Origin: Thalassovita mangrovi
GTDB lineage: Bacteria > Pseudomonadota > Alphaproteobacteria > Rhodobacterales > Rhodobacteraceae
Assembly (NCBI RefSeq): GCF_009857745.1
Contig: NZ_WWEN01000010.1
Coordinates: 109,029-173,028 of the forward strand
Length of the DNA: 64,000 bases
Direction of reading: 5' to 3'
The translations under genes and the position numbers were made by a program. The notes below the pieces were generated by a model. That model had not been told where the DNA came from and ran no database searches. It saw nothing but the letters and a program-made list of their open reading frames with translations. Positions 7,179-16,477 of this stretch are shown here, piece after piece. Each line of letters opens with the position of its first letter. Position 1 is the first letter of the stretch.

Positions 7179-10100
7179 TCAGGCGTCTGACAGCGGCAAG
7201 TAGATCGTGAACAGGGTCCCCCGCCCCGGCTTGCTGTCGACGGTGATGGCACCCTCGTGTTCGCGGATGATACCATGCGCCATGGAAAGCCCCAAACCGG
7301 TGCCTTCGCCGACGTCCTTCGTGGTGAAGAACGGATCGAAGATATGCGCCAGGGTATGTTCGTCCATCCCGGACCCGTTATCCTTGATCACGAGCGCCGC
7401 GTAGCGCCCCTCCTGCAGTTCCGGATCGATCAGCTGACACCGTCGGGGTCCAAGCTTTTCCTGCCCCAGTCTGATCTCGATCCTGCCGCCCGCCGCCGCA
7501 CCGATCGCCGCGGCGGCGTTGTTGAAGATGTTCAGGAACAGCGATTCGACCTGCACCCTGTCGGCATCGACCGGCAGATCGCCTTCGGCCATGTCGACGG
7601 AGAGCGCGATATTGGGCGGCAGGCTCGACCGGGCAAGCGCCAGGGCGTCCTTGACAAGGCACTTGAGTTCGAACTTCTCGAAGGACGGCTTTTCCTGCCT
7701 GCTGAAGGCCAGGATGCGCGCCACGATGTCGCGCGCCCTTTCGCTGGCACCGTGGATGCGTTCCAGCACCTCGCGCTGCGCGCTGTCGGGCGGCAGGTCG
7801 TCGGCGCTCATCTGGCTGAGCCCGACAATCGGAACCAACAGGTTGTTGAGATTGTGCGCCACGCCGCCGGCCAGATTGCCGAGCGATTCCATCTTCTGGG
7901 CGTGACGCATATGGGCTTCGGCGCGTTTCCTTTCGGTCATATCCAGCACGACCGTGACGAAACCGTCGATCTCCCCGTTTTCTCTTGTATAAGGCACCAT
8001 CGTGACATCGAGCATCTTCGGCCCCTCCCGGCTTTGGACCGTGCGTTCGTACTCGACCGTTTCGCCCCTCAGAACGGCCTGGAACAAGTCGGACAGTTCG
8101 TTCATCGCCTGTTCACCGATGACGTCCCGGACGTGGTGCCCTTTCATCTCATCCGGCGTCTTCCCGAACCAGGACGCATAGGTCGGGTTGACCCGCCGAT
8201 AAGTGAGATCGTTGGAGAAATAGGTCAGCCCCACCGGCAGTGTATCGGCCACCAGCCGGGCCTCACGCTCACTGCGCCGCAACGACCGTTCGGCTTCAAG
8301 CCGTTCCGTCACATCCATGACGATCGAAATGAACCCCTCGACCTCACCGTTATCCGTTATGTACGGGACTTGGGTGGTGCTGAATTCCCGGGGACCGTCC
8401 ACGGTGGACACCGTACGCTGGAATTCGTTGGTGTGACCGGCCAGAACCTTGTCGAGCTGCTCCATGATGAACGGCAAGCCCTTTGGATCGATGACATCCC
8501 TGACATGCGATCCCTCGATGTCTTCGGGTGTCTTGCCGAACCAGGCGGCATAGGTCGGATTGACGTTCCGGTAGATGAGATCCTTTGAATTATAGGTCAG
8601 CCCCACCGGCAAAGAATCGGATATCAGCCGCGCTTCGCGCTCGCTGCGGCGCAACGCTTCTTCGGTTGCCAGCCGTTCCGTCACATCCTCGCCGGAACTC
8701 AGGACACCGACGACCCGCCCGTCCTGCACGATGGGGGCATCATGCCAGCTGATCATAAGGCGGTCGCCCGACTTGGTCTGGACCGGGTTCAAATGGGTCA
8801 CTTTGGCACTTGTGCCCTGGTCCTTAATCTTCAGAACGTCCAGGCGCACCTCTTCACGCACCGCTTCGCGCACATCTGCCGGAACGCAGATATCGAACCA
8901 GTCCCGGCCCATCAATTCCTCGCGCCGGTATCCGAGCATCTTGCAGCCGCTGTCATTGATCAGGGTGACATTGCCATTCTCGTCATGCGCCAAGATCAGT
9001 TCGGCCGCGATGTTCAGATAATCCTCGGTCCGCTCCTTTTCCTTTTCCAGTTCCCGCGTGCGCCGTTCCACCCGGGATTCGAGCGTCTCATTGAGCCGCC
9101 GCACCTCGTTTTCCACCAGCCGTCGCTCGGTGATGTCCTGTGCCGTGCCCGAAACGGCGATGGGTCGTCCGGCATCGTCGCATTCCAGTTCGCCTTCTTC
9201 ATGGATGTAACGTATGTCGCCCGAAGGAAGCAGAATTCGGAAATCGAAGCTGTAGGGTTTGCCCCTGATGGCCGCCTGCATGGCCTCGGTCACGAAAGCG
9301 CGGTCATCAGGATGGGTGATCTCCAAAAAGGCATCGTGGTTCGATCTGAGTTGATCGCGGGTGCGTCCAAAGACGCGATATATACCCTCAGACCGATGCA
9401 CGATGTTCGTCGCCAGGTCCCACCTGAAATCGCCCATTCTCGCGATCCGCTGGGCATTGAGAAGGCGTTCTTCGTTTTCACGCAGCTCCTGCTCAATCCC
9501 TTTGAAGTCGCTGATATCCTGCAGGATGCCCTCCATCTGGGTCGGCACGTCTTCCCGCCATTCCGGGGCGGTTTCCGTTTCGCGGACATGTCGGGTGACG
9601 CCATCCTTGCCGACGATGCGGTACTCCACAAAGATCGGCTCCCGGGTCTGCAGCCGCTGAGACATGGCCTTGATATACTTTTCCCGGTCGTCGGGATGGA
9701 TCAGGGCGATGTCTTCTTCTTCCGTTGTCGCTTCGGACAAGTATTCATCGACGGTCATGCCGTGCAGAGCCGCGAATTCATCCGTGACGTAAACGTTTCT
9801 GCCCTGTTCGAAATCCCAGACGTAATACCCGATCTTGGCAATGCTCATCGCATTCTGCAGCCGCCGCTCGCTTTCTCGAAATTCGGTTTCGGCGGCTTGC
9901 TTGCGCTGAACCAGCCCGCGCCAGCGCGAGATCATCTCGCCGATTTCATCCAGCGTCTCGGGCACCAGCAGGCCGACGTTGAAAGAGGTCTCCTCTTGCT
10001 CGCCCGCGGCGCCCAGATAGGCATGGACGGGATTCAGGCTTTGCCTGAAACTGTGCCAGGCCATGTAGGTGCCGATACCAGCGATCAAGATCAGCACCAG

Positions 10101-10715
10101 CCACAAGGCAAAGGTTTCCATTTGGAAGAAACCGGTCCGGTCATAGTAGTAAGCAATCAGCAATGTATCGATCATCACCGGCGTGAACAGGCCAAGGACC
10201 GTCAGCCGAAGCCACATCGGGGCGACCACGCTCCTGACACCGCGCGGCGCAAGGTAACGCCCCAGGTGATCCGTCAGGACGAAAATCAAAGGCATCGCGA
10301 CGATCATCAGCGGCGGGATCGCGGCGAACAGGCTGAACGCATGATCCGCCGCCTCGAACTGGGCATAGCCCATCGCCTGCAGCGACAGGTTTGCCGTTAA
10401 CATGCCCCCGGTGAAATAGAGTGAAAGCAAGGCGAACAGCAGCCACGGCGTGGCTTTCAACAACCACACCGCCCGCTTCGAAATAACCGAATTGGCGTTT
10501 GAAATGATAAACTTTGCGTAGCGCGAGATCAGCCAGAATGCGAGGCCGCTGCTCAACAGGATATGCAGGCCGTTCCAGCTGTAGAAGACATGCAGGATTT
10601 CAGGGAAGGGGAAGACCCCGACGAAAACTATCACCACGGTGCCGATGCTGGGCGGCAGGATCAGCGCCAATGCCGTGATCACGAACAGGCCGCGCCGAAA
10701 CTGCGCGTCCGTCAT
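7179..10715 (-). CDS. Membrane-bound multi-PAS sensor histidine kinase
   Basis: Sensor kinase of 1178 residues. About six membrane helices occupy the first 240 residues. Five PAS domains then follow (the first near IGYYVWDFEQG, the second near MGDFRWDLATN, the third near ILAHDENGNVTLIND, the fourth and fifth each starting RRSEREARL), each ending in a D-x-TER/D-x-SDF PAC motif. The H-box is LAGGVAHNLNNLL, and the ATPase has N, G1 (DNGSGM) and G2 (GEGTGLGLSMAHGI) boxes. PAS 4 and 5 are near copies. The ATG at 10715 is used; a TTG at 10745 would add ten residues. Upstream of and co-directional with the receiver gene at 6768. The signal sensed is unknown. Confidence 0.92.
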   Translation of the reverse strand: MTDAQFRRGLFVITALALILPPSIGTVVIVFVGVFPFPEILHVFYSWNGLHILLSSGLAFWLISRYAKFIISNANSVISKRAVWLLKATPWLLFALLSLYFTGGMLTANLSLQAMGYAQFEAADHAFSLFAAIPPLMIVAMPLIFVLTDHLGRYLAPRGVRSVVAPMWLRLTVLGLFTPVMIDTLLIAYYYDRTGFFQMETFALWLVLILIAGIGTYMAWHSFRQSLNPVHAYLGAAGEQEETSFNVGLLVPETLDEIGEMISRWRGLVQRKQAAETEFRESERRLQNAMSIAKIGYYVWDFEQGRNVYVTDEFAALHGMTVDEYLSEATTEEEDIALIHPDDREKYIKAMSQRLQTREPIFVEYRIVGKDGVTRHVRETETAPEWREDVPTQMEGILQDISDFKGIEQELRENEERLLNAQRIARMGDFRWDLATNIVHRSEGIYRVFGRTRDQLRSNHDAFLEITHPDDRAFVTEAMQAAIRGKPYSFDFRILLPSGDIRYIHEEGELECDDAGRPIAVSGTAQDITERRLVENEVRRLNETLESRVERRTRELEKEKERTEDYLNIAAELILAHDENGNVTLINDSGCKMLGYRREELMGRDWFDICVPADVREAVREEVRLDVLKIKDQGTSAKVTHLNPVQTKSGDRLMISWHDAPIVQDGRVVGVLSSGEDVTERLATEEALRRSEREARLISDSLPVGLTYNSKDLIYRNVNPTYAAWFGKTPEDIEGSHVRDVIDPKGLPFIMEQLDKVLAGHTNEFQRTVSTVDGPREFSTTQVPYITDNGEVEGFISIVMDVTERLEAERSLRRSEREARLVADTLPVGLTYFSNDLTYRRVNPTYASWFGKTPDEMKGHHVRDVIGEQAMNELSDLFQAVLRGETVEYERTVQSREGPKMLDVTMVPYTRENGEIDGFVTVVLDMTERKRAEAHMRHAQKMESLGNLAGGVAHNLNNLLVPIVGLSQMSADDLPPDSAQREVLERIHGASERARDIVARILAFSRQEKPSFEKFELKCLVKDALALARSSLPPNIALSVDMAEGDLPVDADRVQVESLFLNIFNNAAAAIGAAAGGRIEIRLGQEKLGPRRCQLIDPELQEGRYAALVIKDNGSGMDEHTLAHIFDPFFTTKDVGEGTGLGLSMAHGIIREHEGAITVDSKPGRGTLFTIYLPLSDA

Positions 10716-10971
10716 GTAGTTTCGATCGTTTCTTGCTTCGTTCAAATTTGACCGCTGGATAGATCTTTATGTCAGGAAACCATGGCGGTTCTTCTGGCCT
10801 GTTGCAAGCACCACCCGCCCGGCGGGGTCCGAAACAGCCCCGCAGCCCTTAATAAACGAGAGAAAACCACCTGGCGCCCCGCCCCCGGGGGCCTGCCGCA
10901 ACGCCCGGTAGAACCGCTCGTGCGGTGCGGTTCGCGACGCTTTGCCCGGCTTCAAAATGTTGATTGAAAAC

Positions 10972-10998
10972 AAAAAACCCGCCTTGCGGCGGGTTTTT
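10972..10998 (-). terminator. Intrinsic terminator downstream of tRNA-Arg
   Basis: Stem AAAAACCCGCC / GGCGGGTTTTT with a four-base loop, followed on the minus strand by TTTTTTG. It lies 2 bases past the CCA end of the tRNA. Confidence 0.85.
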
Positions 10999-11000
10999 AG

Positions 11001-11077
11001 TGGCGGACCGAGGAGGATTCGAACCCCCGACCCCTTGATTCGTAGTCAAGTACTCTATCCAGCTGAGCTATCGGTCC
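11001..11077 (-). tRNA. tRNA-Arg (anticodon ACG)
   Basis: Full 77-base cloverleaf on the minus strand: acceptor GGACCGA pairs with TCGGTCC, then discriminator G and encoded CCA. The D arm contains AGCTCAGCTGGATAGAG. The anticodon stem CTTGA / TCAAG encloses CTACGAA, giving anticodon ACG (read as ICG), and the T loop is GGTTCGAATCC. It reads CGN arginine codons, which are abundant in this GC-rich genome. Confidence 0.97.
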
Positions 11078-11087
11078 GTGGAGGCGG

Positions 11088-11116
11088 GATTTAGACCTTG
11101 CCGCCGGGCTTTGCAA
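11088..11116 (-). promoter_or_regulatory. Promoter of tRNA-Arg
   Basis: Minus strand TTGCAA, 17-bp spacer, TAAATC, with the -10 box ending 10 bases before the tRNA 5' end. The -35 class matches the ribosomal-protein promoters in this window. Confidence 0.6.
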
Positions 11117-11171
11117 GGGCATTTTTGAAGAAATTTGCGATCCGCCGGATTTCTTTCGGATTTCACGTTTT

Positions 11172-12602
11172 TCAATCCGGCCGGCCGGCGCGTTCACCGG
11201 CATGGCCGTTCCGGGAAGTGTCGCCGAAGCTGCCCTTGGGCAGGCAGATTTCGAAAACCGTGCCGCTGTCGCCGGTTTCCATCAGCCGCAATTGCCCGCC
11301 GTGACCGCGCACCAGTTCCTGCGCGATGACCAGTCCCAGCCCGGTGCCGCCCTTGCTGACGCCGCCCTGAAACGGCCGGAACAGGAATTCCTGCGCCTTG
11401 GGCGGCAGGCCCGGGCCGGTATCGGATACCTTGATGGTCCAGTGTTCGTCGTCTTCGCGCGCCGAAACGCTGATTTCACCAGAATCGCCCGACCGGATGA
11501 TCGCCTGCCGCGCGTTGCGCACCAGGTTGAAGATCACCCGGTAAAGCTGTTCGGCATCGGCGCGCAGATACAGGTCGGCAGGGATGTCCTCGGCAAAGGA
11601 CAGGTCGTGATCGCCCACCGACAGCCTTTCGCTGTCGATCACGTCGCTGACGATATCGGCCAGGCAGACCCGTTCCAGCCGCGGCGCCGGTTCCTCGGCC
11701 TTGCCGAAGGCCAAGGTGGATTCGCACAGGTGCACCGCCCGGGTGATCGAATTGACCAGCTTCGGCGCCATCCGCTTCACACCGGGGTCCTCGGACATCT
11801 CGATCCGGTCGGTGAACAGCTGCGCGCTGGTCAGCATGTTGCGCAGGTCGTGGCTGACCTTGGCCACCGCGCCGCCCAGCTGCGCCAGCCGCTGCTTCTG
11901 CTTCAACGCGCCGGTCAGCTGGGTTTCCATCAGCGCCAGCGCCTCCTCGGCCTGGTGCAGCTCGCGCAGGCTCGACTGCGGCTGGATGATCCGGCGGGTA
12001 TCCTCGGGATCGGCGGCATAGGCTTTCATCTGCTGCACCAGCCCCTTGATCGGCTTGACCAGGAACACCCGCACGGCAAGGAACAGCAGGATCGCCGTCA
12101 CCACCGAAATCAGCGCCGACAGAAGCAGGATGCGCAGCCCGTAATCGATCATCGCGGTGCGCAGGCCCTCGGTATCCATGGTGATCTCGATCAGCACCCC
12201 GGCTTCGCGCACCGGATCGCCGATGACGCGGATGATCTGCGGTTCGGGTTCCAGCAGCCGCTTCACCGCGTCGCGGATCAGGGTGAAGGCGGGGGCGTCG
12301 CGCAGATCGAAGGTATCGCCGATCGATTGCGGCATCGGTGCCGACAGGATCAACTGCCGCGCCTCGTCGCGGCGCAGCACCACGTTGAACACCTCGGCAT
12401 TACGCAGCAGTTCTTCTTCCAGATCGGGGGAAATCATGTCGTCGGCCAGCAAAGCCAGCGACGCGATCTGCGCCCGTTCCAGCCGCGACAGCAGGTAATC
12501 CTCGCGGAAGCGCGCGATGGACGGCACGAAGATCAGCACTTCGGCCAGCATCACGAAGATGATGGTCAGCACCAGGAATCGGCCTGAAAGCGTATTCAGC
12601 AT
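11172..12602 (-). CDS. Sensor histidine kinase with periplasmic and HAMP domains
   Basis: Kinase of 476 residues. One membrane helix lies at residues 8-28 and a second near 158-180, enclosing a periplasmic sensor region of about 130 residues. A HAMP-like stretch follows (VFLVKPIKGLVQQMKAYAADPEDTRR). The phospho-acceptor His is in KVSHDLRNMLTSAQ, and the catalytic domain has NLVRNARQAI, VSDTGPGLPP and GGTGLGLVIAQELVRGHGG. It is the last gene of a three-gene leftward set, 19 bases after the disulfide-reductase gene. No response-regulator gene is adjacent, so its partner lies elsewhere. Confidence 0.9.
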   Translation of the reverse strand: MLNTLSGRFLVLTIIFVMLAEVLIFVPSIARFREDYLLSRLERAQIASLALLADDMISPDLEEELLRNAEVFNVVLRRDEARQLILSAPMPQSIGDTFDLRDAPAFTLIRDAVKRLLEPEPQIIRVIGDPVREAGVLIEITMDTEGLRTAMIDYGLRILLLSALISVVTAILLFLAVRVFLVKPIKGLVQQMKAYAADPEDTRRIIQPQSSLRELHQAEEALALMETQLTGALKQKQRLAQLGGAVAKVSHDLRNMLTSAQLFTDRIEMSEDPGVKRMAPKLVNSITRAVHLCESTLAFGKAEEPAPRLERVCLADIVSDVIDSERLSVGDHDLSFAEDIPADLYLRADAEQLYRVIFNLVRNARQAIIRSGDSGEISVSAREDDEHWTIKVSDTGPGLPPKAQEFLFRPFQGGVSKGGTGLGLVIAQELVRGHGGQLRLMETGDSGTVFEICLPKGSFGDTSRNGHAGERAGRPD

Positions 12603-12621
12603 AAGCGCTCCGTCGCTCGGG

Positions 12622-14037
12622 TCAGGGCAGCAGCTTCTGCACCAGCCGCACCACCCGTTTGACTGTCAGGTTATCAAACAGTTTCGGAGAGAAATAGGCA
12701 CCCGCAACGCGCTTGTTAAGTTCTGCTATGGTCGGATAGGGCGCGATCATGGCGGAAATCCCCGCCATTTTCATATTGTTGGCGATGGCAAGCGACCAGG
12801 TGGCGATCAATTCGCCCGCCTGATGGCCTGCGATGGAGGCGCCGACGGGCCGCCCCTTGACCACCATCACCTTGATCAGGCCCTTGGTTTGCCGCGTGGC
12901 AATGGCACGGTCGTTATGGGCGTATTCGAACCGCGCGACGGTCAGCTTTTGCCCATATTTTTCCCGTGCCTGCGCCTCGGTCAGCCCAACCTGGGCGATT
13001 TCGGGATCGGTATAGGTGGCCCAGGGGATATGCGCAGTGCCGATCTTCGCGGGCAGGCCGAGCAGCGCCTGCTTGATGATCAGCCCGGCGTGATAGCCCG
13101 CCACATGGGTGAATTGCAGTCCACCAGCGACATCGCCGATGGCGTAAACCTTGCGGTTGGTCGTGCGCAGCCGGTCGTCGACCGTGATTCCCGCGCGTGT
13201 CGCTTCGATCCCCGCCTTGTCCAGATCCAGACTGTCGATATTCGGCTTGCGCCCGACCGCAATCAGCAGGTGCGATCCGGTGAACGCCCCCTTCGGCGTT
13301 TCCACAGTGATCTGCCCCGCCCCGCCGGTGATCCGTTCGGCAGGGGCCCCCTCGATAATCTCGATTCCCTCGGCCCGAAGGGCCTCCAAAGCGATGGCGG
13401 CGATTTCCGGGTCGTCCTTGGCCAAAGCCTTGGCCCCCTCGATCACCGTCACTTCGCAGCCCAGCCGCCGATGCGCCTGCGCCATTTCCATCCCGATGGG
13501 GCCGCCGCCGATGATCAGCAGGTGATCGGGCTTTTCGCGCAGATCGAACAGGGTTTCGTTGGTCAGATAGGGCACCTGGTCGAGCCCCGGGATCGGCGGC
13601 ACCAGCGGCGAAGACCCGGTGGCGATGACGATGCGCCGCGCGGTGATTTCCGTATCACCGGCCTGAACCGTGCGTGGCCCGGTAAAACGGCCGAATTCGC
13701 GGATCACCCGCACGCCCAAGCCCTCGAATCGTTCCTGGCTGTCGACCGGCGCGATCTGGTCGATCACCGCCATGACGTGATCCTTGGCCGCCGCATAATC
13801 CACCTCGGGCGCGACCGGGGTGATCCCCATCGCCGCCCCTGCCCCCATCGCGTGGGCGGCGTGACCGGCGGCCAGCAGCGCCTTGGACGGCACGCAACCG
13901 TAATTCAGGCAATCGCCCCCCATCCTGTGGCCTTCCAGCAGGGTCACGTCGGCCCCCATCTGCACCGCGCCCGCCGCCACCGACAGCCCGCCGGACCCGG
14001 CCCCGATGACCAGAAGATCGGTCTTGATCCGTGCCAT
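12622..14037 (-). CDS. Class I pyridine nucleotide-disulfide oxidoreductase (mercuric reductase/LPD-like)
   Basis: FAD flavoprotein of 471 residues with the redox-active pair GGDCLNYGCVPSKALL, an N-terminal FAD site (VIGAGSGGLSVAAGA), a central NAD(P)H site (IIGGGPIGMEMAQA) and second FAD motif YAIGDVAGG. The C-terminal interface reads MIAPYPTIAELNKRVAG: the catalytic H-x-H-P-T-x-x-E of dihydrolipoamide dehydrogenase is replaced by A-P-Y-P-T-x-x-E, so LPD activity is unlikely. No MerA heavy-metal N-domain or C-terminal Cys pair is present. The ATG overlaps the stop of the TVP38 gene (TGATG). Such reductases often sit with TVP38 proteins; the substrate is unknown. Confidence 0.88.
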   Translation of the reverse strand: MARIKTDLLVIGAGSGGLSVAAGAVQMGADVTLLEGHRMGGDCLNYGCVPSKALLAAGHAAHAMGAGAAMGITPVAPEVDYAAAKDHVMAVIDQIAPVDSQERFEGLGVRVIREFGRFTGPRTVQAGDTEITARRIVIATGSSPLVPPIPGLDQVPYLTNETLFDLREKPDHLLIIGGGPIGMEMAQAHRRLGCEVTVIEGAKALAKDDPEIAAIALEALRAEGIEIIEGAPAERITGGAGQITVETPKGAFTGSHLLIAVGRKPNIDSLDLDKAGIEATRAGITVDDRLRTTNRKVYAIGDVAGGLQFTHVAGYHAGLIIKQALLGLPAKIGTAHIPWATYTDPEIAQVGLTEAQAREKYGQKLTVARFEYAHNDRAIATRQTKGLIKVMVVKGRPVGASIAGHQAGELIATWSLAIANNMKMAGISAMIAPYPTIAELNKRVAGAYFSPKLFDNLTVKRVVRLVQKLLP

Positions 14038-14771
14038 CAGATACCCTTCCGGCCGCGCAGGGCCTTCAGCGCCACCGGCAGCAGCGCCAGTGCGCAAAGC
14101 CCCAGCAGGGGCAGCAGGATGGCAGGCTCAAAAATCACGCTCAGATCGGGGTTTTCGCCCCTCTCGAACACCTCGCCCAGCCCGGCGCCGACCGAGGTGA
14201 AGACCAGACCGGCGGGAATGATGCCGAAGAAGGTGGAGATGACGAATCGCGACAACGGCACGCCGACCATCGCCGGGATCAGGTTGGCGACGAAGAACGG
14301 CACCGCCGGGACCAGCCGGATGAGAAACAGCATCGACCATTGGTTTTCGTCGATCCCATCCTTGATCCGCTTGATGGTGCCTTTGCCTTCTTCCATCCGG
14401 TCGGCCAGCCGGTCGCCCATCCCCCAGCGCGCGGCAAGGAAAATCGCCACCGCGCCGATGGTGGCGGCGGTGACGTTGAACAGGACGCCGGGGAACGCGC
14501 CGAACAGGAACCCGCCGGTCAGCGTCGACACCGCCGATCCGGGCAGCGAAAAGGCCACGATCACGATATAGGCGGCCATAAAGACCAGCACGCTGAGCAG
14601 ATAGTTCTGATCGCGGAAGGCCAGCAATTCCTGCCGGTTTTCCCGCAAGGCATCGAAGCTGAGGTAATCGCGCAGGAACACCACCCCCAGCACCGCCACC
14701 AGGGCGATCAGAATCATCGAGGCATAGTGAGCGGGATGGCGGCGGGAAGGTTTGTCGGGGCCTGTGGTCAT
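14037..14771 (-). CDS. TVP38/TMEM64 (DedA-like SNARE-associated) membrane protein
   Basis: Membrane protein of 244 residues with about five to six hydrophobic helices. The central conserved segment FSLPGSAVSTLTGGFLFGAFPGVLFNVTAATIGA, the GDRLADRMEEG loop and LIRLVPAVPFFVANLIPAMVGVPLSRFVIST match the VTT domain shared with DedA proteins, some of which act in lipid or proton-coupled transport. First gene of the operon with the disulfide reductase and sensor kinase, translationally coupled to the former. Its job with the flavoprotein is not established; handling of a membrane-associated redox substrate is one guess. Confidence 0.88.
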   Translation of the reverse strand: MTTGPDKPSRRHPAHYASMILIALVAVLGVVFLRDYLSFDALRENRQELLAFRDQNYLLSVLVFMAAYIVIVAFSLPGSAVSTLTGGFLFGAFPGVLFNVTAATIGAVAIFLAARWGMGDRLADRMEEGKGTIKRIKDGIDENQWSMLFLIRLVPAVPFFVANLIPAMVGVPLSRFVISTFFGIIPAGLVFTSVGAGLGEVFERGENPDLSVIFEPAILLPLLGLCALALLPVALKALRGRKGI

Positions 14772-14963
14772 CGTCGGGGCGCTTTTTGTTATGTCACCGC
14801 AAAGATGCGCGTTTCAAAGCCGATTGGACAGGGGTTTCACATCGGCTTGATCCGGTATAGGCGAAAACGTGAGTTTTTCGCGCCTATCCGGGCTTTTGTA
14901 ACATTTGCCCGCCGCCCCGGCGGTTTTGCCCCGATTTTTTGTTGCAAAAGCGCGATCAGGCAT

Positions 14964-14992
14964 TTGACTTGTCGGAAACTCCCCCCTATAGG
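14964..14992 (+). promoter_or_regulatory. Promoter of rpmH-rnpA-yidD
   Basis: TTGACT, 17-bp spacer, TATAGG, with a leader of about 60 bases before rpmH. The best-matching promoter in the 287-bp gap from 14772; nothing else was seen in that gap. Confidence 0.75.
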
Positions 14993-15058
14993 ACGGGCTT
15001 CGGATACCACGGGCCGGCGAATCCGCTTGTCAGGCCCCCTTGAATTGGAGACGGAGCG

Positions 15059-15193
15059 ATGAAACGCACCTACCAGCCCTCGAACCTGGTTCGCAAGCGC
15101 CGCCACGGTTTCCGTGCGCGCATGGCCACCAAAGCAGGCCGCAAAATCCTGAACGCGCGTCGCGCGCGTGGCCGTAAGTCGCTGAGCGCGTAA
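15059..15193 (+). CDS. rpmH: 50S ribosomal protein L34
   Basis: Very basic 44-residue protein of the large ribosomal subunit, beginning [20 protein letters not shown] with the family pattern R-x-H-G-F and ending GRKSLSA. GGAGACGGAGCG precedes the ATG. It is followed at once by rnpA, the almost universal order, so L34 and the RNase P protein are co-transcribed. Confidence 0.97.
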
Positions 15194-15215
15194 GCCTCAG
15201 CCACTTTTCGGACAG

Positions 15216-15635
15216 ATGACACCGCCGGAGGCCCCTGTGAATGGCGATACCGCCGCCACGGGGATCAGCCCCCCGGCGGTTTCTGTTTGCCTGTCCGTCA
15301 TTCGAAAACGCCCTGATTTCCTGCGCGCCGCCCGCGCCCGCCGGCAAGGCACTGCCGGCATGATGGTGCAGGCGCGCAAACGCGCGGCGGAAGAACCGGC
15401 GACGGGCATCCGCGTCGGCTTCACCTGTTCCAAGAAGGTCGGCAATGCCGTGGCCCGCAACCGGGCCAAGCGGCGGCTGCGCGAAGTGGCGCGGCAGGTG
15501 CTGCCCGAACATGGCCGCGACGGTTGGGATTACGTGCTGATCGGCAAGGCCGAGGTCACGGCGTCGCGCCCCTTTGACCAGCTCAAAAGCGATCTTATCT
15601 ATGCGCTGAAGAAGCTGCATCAGGATCGCACATGA
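15216..15635 (+). CDS. rnpA: Ribonuclease P protein component
   Basis: Protein cofactor of RNase P, helping the catalytic RNA bind the 5' leader of precursor tRNAs. It has 139 residues; the RNR signature [26 protein letters not shown] is complete, and the C-terminal half [23 protein letters not shown] fits the family. The N-terminus is longer than in many homologues, and a later start is possible. 22 bases after rpmH and overlapping yidD by four bases (ATGA). Confidence 0.95.
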   Translation: MTPPEAPVNGDTAATGISPPAVSVCLSVIRKRPDFLRAARARRQGTAGMMVQARKRAAEEPATGIRVGFTCSKKVGNAVARNRAKRRLREVARQVLPEHGRDGWDYVLIGKAEVTASRPFDQLKSDLIYALKKLHQDRT

Positions 15636-15895
15636 CCCCGCTGGCCCATATCGCCGCCCTGCCCGTCCGGGCCTACCGGCTGATCTTTTCACCCTGGGTC
15701 GGCCATAACTGCCGCTTCCAACCCACCTGCAGCGCCTATGCGCTGGAAGCGTTGGAAAAGCACGGCGCGATCAAGGGCAGCTTGCTGACGATCCGGCGCA
15801 TCGGGCGCTGTCATCCGCTGGGCAGTGACGGGTATGACCCGGTGCCGGGCACCGATCCCGAATATGACGCGAAACACGGCAAGGACCGGGCCTGA
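15632..15895 (+). CDS. yidD: Membrane protein insertion efficiency factor YidD
   Basis: Small protein of 87 residues that helps YidC-dependent membrane insertion. The signature is plain: [37 protein letters not shown], with the conserved C-x-F-x-P-T-C-S-x-Y, then [17 protein letters not shown]. An amphipathic N-terminus would bind the inner leaflet. Coupled to rnpA; yidC itself is about 4.4 kb further on in the same direction. Confidence 0.95.
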   Translation: MTPLAHIAALPVRAYRLIFSPWVGHNCRFQPTCSAYALEALEKHGAIKGSLLTIRRIGRCHPLGSDGYDPVPGTDPEYDAKHGKDRA

Positions 15896-15917
15896 ACAGG
15901 CCCCGGAAGGGCCGCGA

Positions 15918-16244
15918 TCAGGACACCAGCTTGTTCTTCAAGATCCACTTGCCGTTTCCCCAGTTTTCGAACCGCGCATCCCCGACCGTTCCGATTGGTA
16001 CGTTGTCCAGCCCGATTTCGGGGATGACCAGTATCCCGTAGGCGAACGCCCCCTGCAGGGTGCCGGAATCGGAAAACAGCCCGATTTCGTTCTTGCGCCA
16101 GGCCACCGTCCCCTTGGTCGCGCCCAGGAAATCAGGCGGGTAGCAGCGCCAATCCTCGATGCCGGGCTCGGCCCCGACCTTGATATGCAGCTTGGCCGTG
16201 CGCCCCTGCGCCTCCAAGTCGAACGAAAAGCTTGAAACCGATGC
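15918..16244 (-). CDS. Hypothetical protein
   Basis: Unrecognised soluble protein of 108 residues, probably beta-rich (SSFSFDLEAQGRTAKLHIKVGAEPG; GAFAYGILVIPEIGLDNV). It ends in basic GNGKWILKNKLVS. No signal peptide. The ATG at 16244 begins the protein-like part; an in-frame extension to 16292 is less likely. Convergent with yidD, 22 bases apart; no operon partner. Confidence 0.6.
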   Translation of the reverse strand, partial: ASVSSFSFDLEAQGRTAKLHIKVGAEPGIEDWRCYPPDFLGATKGTVAWRKNEIGLFSDSGTLQGAFAYGILVIPEIGLDNVPIGTVGDARFENWGNGKWILKNKLVS

Positions 16245-16414
16245 CATTCCCGCACCCCCGTGCATTGCCGTCCAACCGTTGGGCGGCCCCATGCAGATAC
16301 GTTAACCGGGATTTTGCGCGGCAAGGTTGAGCCAGATCAACCCGCAAACACCTCTGAAAGAATTCCCCGGCAAGCGGTTCAAATCCGGGAACCTGCCGAC
16401 CTGCCCGGCCCTTG

Positions 16415-16449
16415 CGCAAAAAAGAAGGCCGGCATTTCTGCCGGCCTTC
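16415..16449 (-). terminator. Terminator of the ferritin-like gene
   Basis: 11-bp stem GAAGGCCGGCA / TGCCGGCCTTC with a four-base loop, followed on the minus strand by CTTTTTTG, 29 bases after the stop codon. Confidence 0.85.
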
Positions 16450-16477
16450 GATTGTGCTTCTGTTCTGGTCTTCAGGC

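Noticed and set aside
12622-14037. Mercuric reductase (merA) or lipoamide dehydrogenase (lpd)
   Set aside because: No heavy-metal N-domain or C-terminal Cys pair for MerA, no His-x-His-Pro motif for LPD, and no mer or 2-oxoacid dehydrogenase genes nearby.
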